A stretch of DNA of 6,782 nt, from contig QHQV01000100.1 of assembly GCA_003219945.1 (NCBI GenBank), positions 1-6,782 on the forward strand. Reading direction: 5' to 3'. The notes under the pieces were generated by a model that ran no database searches, was not told the origin of the DNA, and saw only the letters and a list, made by a program, of their open reading frames with translations. Position numbers and translations under genes: made by a program. How positions within the stretch are numbered: position 1 is the first letter of the stretch; every line of letters begins with the position of its first letter. The stretch comes from Verrucomicrobiota bacterium (GTDB lineage: Bacteria; Verrucomicrobiota; Verrucomicrobiia; Chthoniobacterales; UBA10450). This document shows, in pieces, positions 5,891-6,782 of this stretch.

Positions 5891-6060
5891 TTACTGATCG
5901 TTCAGAACCGCTTGTGGCGCAGGTTTGCTCGCTTCAAGCTGTGCGCTCAGCTTTTTGGGATCGATAGTCAGAGCCTTAATTTGCTTCTGCTGCTTGCCTA
6001 TGTGTCGCTTGCCCTCAATGCTAGGTCGACGATGGTCATTATCAGCATGGCCTTGCGTGC
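5891..6060 (-). pseudogene. Probable C-terminal remnant of an endosialidase-chaperone/tail-fibre-type protein
   Basis: On the minus strand the frame ending at TAA 5891-5893 reads KQQKQIKALTIDPKK, then LSAQLEASKPAPQAVLNDQ. The heptad-like KQQKQI-ALT---KLSAQLE pattern followed by a Pro-rich end matches C-terminal coiled-coil tails (QQKQIEALTAGLQKVSAQLE, then SKPAPQ) that I recall from large Verrucomicrobiota surface proteins with peptidase-S74/endosialidase-chaperone domains. Upstream of about 6060 the frame shows no such domain, only irregular sequence, so at most the last 40-55 codons survive. This rests on memory of a short motif; an unrelated coiled coil or chance is possible. Confidence 0.35.
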
Positions 6061-6443
6061 TTCCGGTTGATACGTGGTGAGTGCGCAGACTTCGGAGAGC
6101 AAACCGCTTTTGTGCTAATTGTCCCGCGTAGAGAGCAAACGATATCCGCAAAAATCTTGTATGACGATTCGTTGAACGACCCTCTCGCATCAGGGTACAC
6201 GCGTGCGCGGTTAAGTTGGCAATGACCGGCTGCGTTCCCATTCGAGACAATCGTCGCCTTGCGTGTATGTCGGTGAAGAAGATTGATGCGACCCGCGTGA
6301 CCAGCCTTGTGGCAAGCCTTCACCTTTCTGCACCATTCCGTTCGGCTAACCTTTTACGACTCAGAATCAGAATCAGAACGAAATATGAAATTAATCACGT
6401 TTCGCAAAGTCTTTCTACGAGGGAGAGAAGAGCTTTTGCCCAG

Positions 6444-6485
6444 GTAAAAGATGGAAGGGCGCCTCCGTTTCCGAAAGCGCCCTTC
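6444..6485 (-). terminator. Intrinsic terminator of rnpB
   Basis: Read on the minus strand, GAAGGGCGC (6485-6477) pairs perfectly with GCGCCCTTC (6462-6454) around a 14-nt loop. This is a 9-bp GC-rich stem followed by CATCTTTTA. It begins only a few bases after the 3' end of the RNase P RNA, as expected of a Rho-independent terminator, though the T-run is short and offset by three bases. Confidence 0.7.
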
Positions 6486-6487
6486 AT

Positions 6488-6782
6488 AGGTTCGATGGCG
6501 ATAAGCCGAATTCTGTCCGGCTGAATTCTCAACCGGGATGATCATTCATCTCATCCGTCCCGCATGCGCGGGACGAATGCCCGGTCCCGCAGTCGCGGGA
6601 CCGTGGTGCGACGATACCCGAGGATTTTATCGGGCCGGCTGCCCTTCCTCTGTTTTGTCTTGCACCGCATGGGGTTTTTCGTGCCTCGCGAATTACTCCG
6701 CGAGCGGTGAGCTCTTACCTCGCCATTTTCACCCTTGCCTGTGCTTTTCTCAAAGAACCGGCGGTCTCTTTTCTGTGACACT
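6488..6782 (-). ncRNA. rnpB: RNase P RNA (bacterial type A), 3' part
   Basis: Read on the minus strand, conserved blocks of the catalytic RNA of RNase P, which trims the 5' leaders of pre-tRNAs, appear in order. AGTGTCACAGAAAAGA and then ACCGCC lie at the window edge (the conserved CAGTGCAACAGAGAG...ACCGCC region). GGCAAGGGTGAAAATGGC and GAGGTAAGAGCTCACCGC form the P8-P10 specificity region. GGCACGAAAAACCCCAT and GGTGCAAGACAAAACAG follow. TCGGGTATCGTCGCACC is probably the P15-P17 area; two GC hairpins follow at 6556-6603, then GATGAATGATCATCCC, and finally GACAGAATTCGGCTTATCG (3' strand of the P4 core). The 3' strand of P1 is probably GCCATCGAACC, ending near 6488. The 5' part (P1-P3 and the GAGGAAAGTCCGGGC block) lies beyond 6782, so the gene is cut by the window. 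Open reading frames across it are not coding. Confidence 0.97.

Larger units (their letters stand above)
5672..6440. other. Gene-poor region
   Basis: Apart from the inverted repeat near 5677-5744 and the probable remnant at 5891-6060, I find no supportable gene. Open frames here have no recognisable motif and an erratic composition. Three perfect copies of TCAGAA lie at 6361-6378. The stretch looks like decayed intergenic DNA between the secreted-protein locus and rnpB. Confidence 0.5.

Noticed and set aside
6361..6378. Three tandem copies of TCAGAA
   Set aside because: Too short to support a functional call; likely a chance microsatellite.
6551..6781. Open reading frame on the minus strand over the right end
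   Set aside because: It lies fully within the conserved RNase P RNA sequence; the codons are a by-product of the RNA.

Overview
The window looks like a chromosomal segment of a Verrucomicrobiota bacterium, possibly of the Chthoniobacterales/Spartobacteria type. That placement is inference. It rests on the flavour of the Dxs and XseB proteins, on a small YEIRPRKD-type protein and on a C-terminal coiled-coil tail that I recall from that phylum; no search was possible.

Layout, left to right. Positions 1-390 are a scar region. It holds a decayed, frameshifted copy of the 3' end of the methyltransferase gene that lies about 1 kb further on (minus strand), abutting the last ~34 codons of what looks like a glycine-cleavage H protein gene (plus strand). 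Positions 389-1828 are a leftward two-gene unit: a SAM-dependent methyltransferase followed by a DUF1345-type inner-membrane protein. The 1829-2043 gap separates this unit from the rightward genes and carries a compact double hairpin bounded by inverted GTAG tetranucleotides, the architecture of a REP doublet (REPIN/BIME). Positions 2044-4285 are a tight xseB-dxs operon with a 23-bp overlap: exonuclease VII small subunit, then 1-deoxy-D-xylulose-5-phosphate synthase, the entry enzyme of the MEP isoprenoid pathway. Positions 4319-4554 hold a small protein reading frame without a usable start codon, best explained by a 1-nt deletion near its N-terminus. Positions 4691-5599 encode a secreted protein with a Gly/Tyr-rich low-complexity stretch followed by an NTF2-like (SnoaL/SgcJ-type) domain. 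Just after it is a short relic of the 3' end of the same small-protein family, so related sequences flank the secreted-protein gene.

Positions 5672-6440 are gene-poor. They hold a perfect-stem inverted repeat and a probable decayed C-terminal remnant of a tail-fibre/endosialidase-chaperone-type protein on the minus strand, and otherwise nothing I can support. The right end (about 6488-6782, minus strand) is the 3' part of the RNase P RNA gene rnpB with its own downstream terminator hairpin; its 5' part lies outside the window.

The solid housekeeping content is xseB, dxs and rnpB. The unusual content is the density of small gene relics and repeats between them: partial duplications, frameshifts and a REP-like doublet. 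I see no CRISPR array, transposase, tRNA, toxin-antitoxin pair or defence system, and no convincing new multi-gene system.
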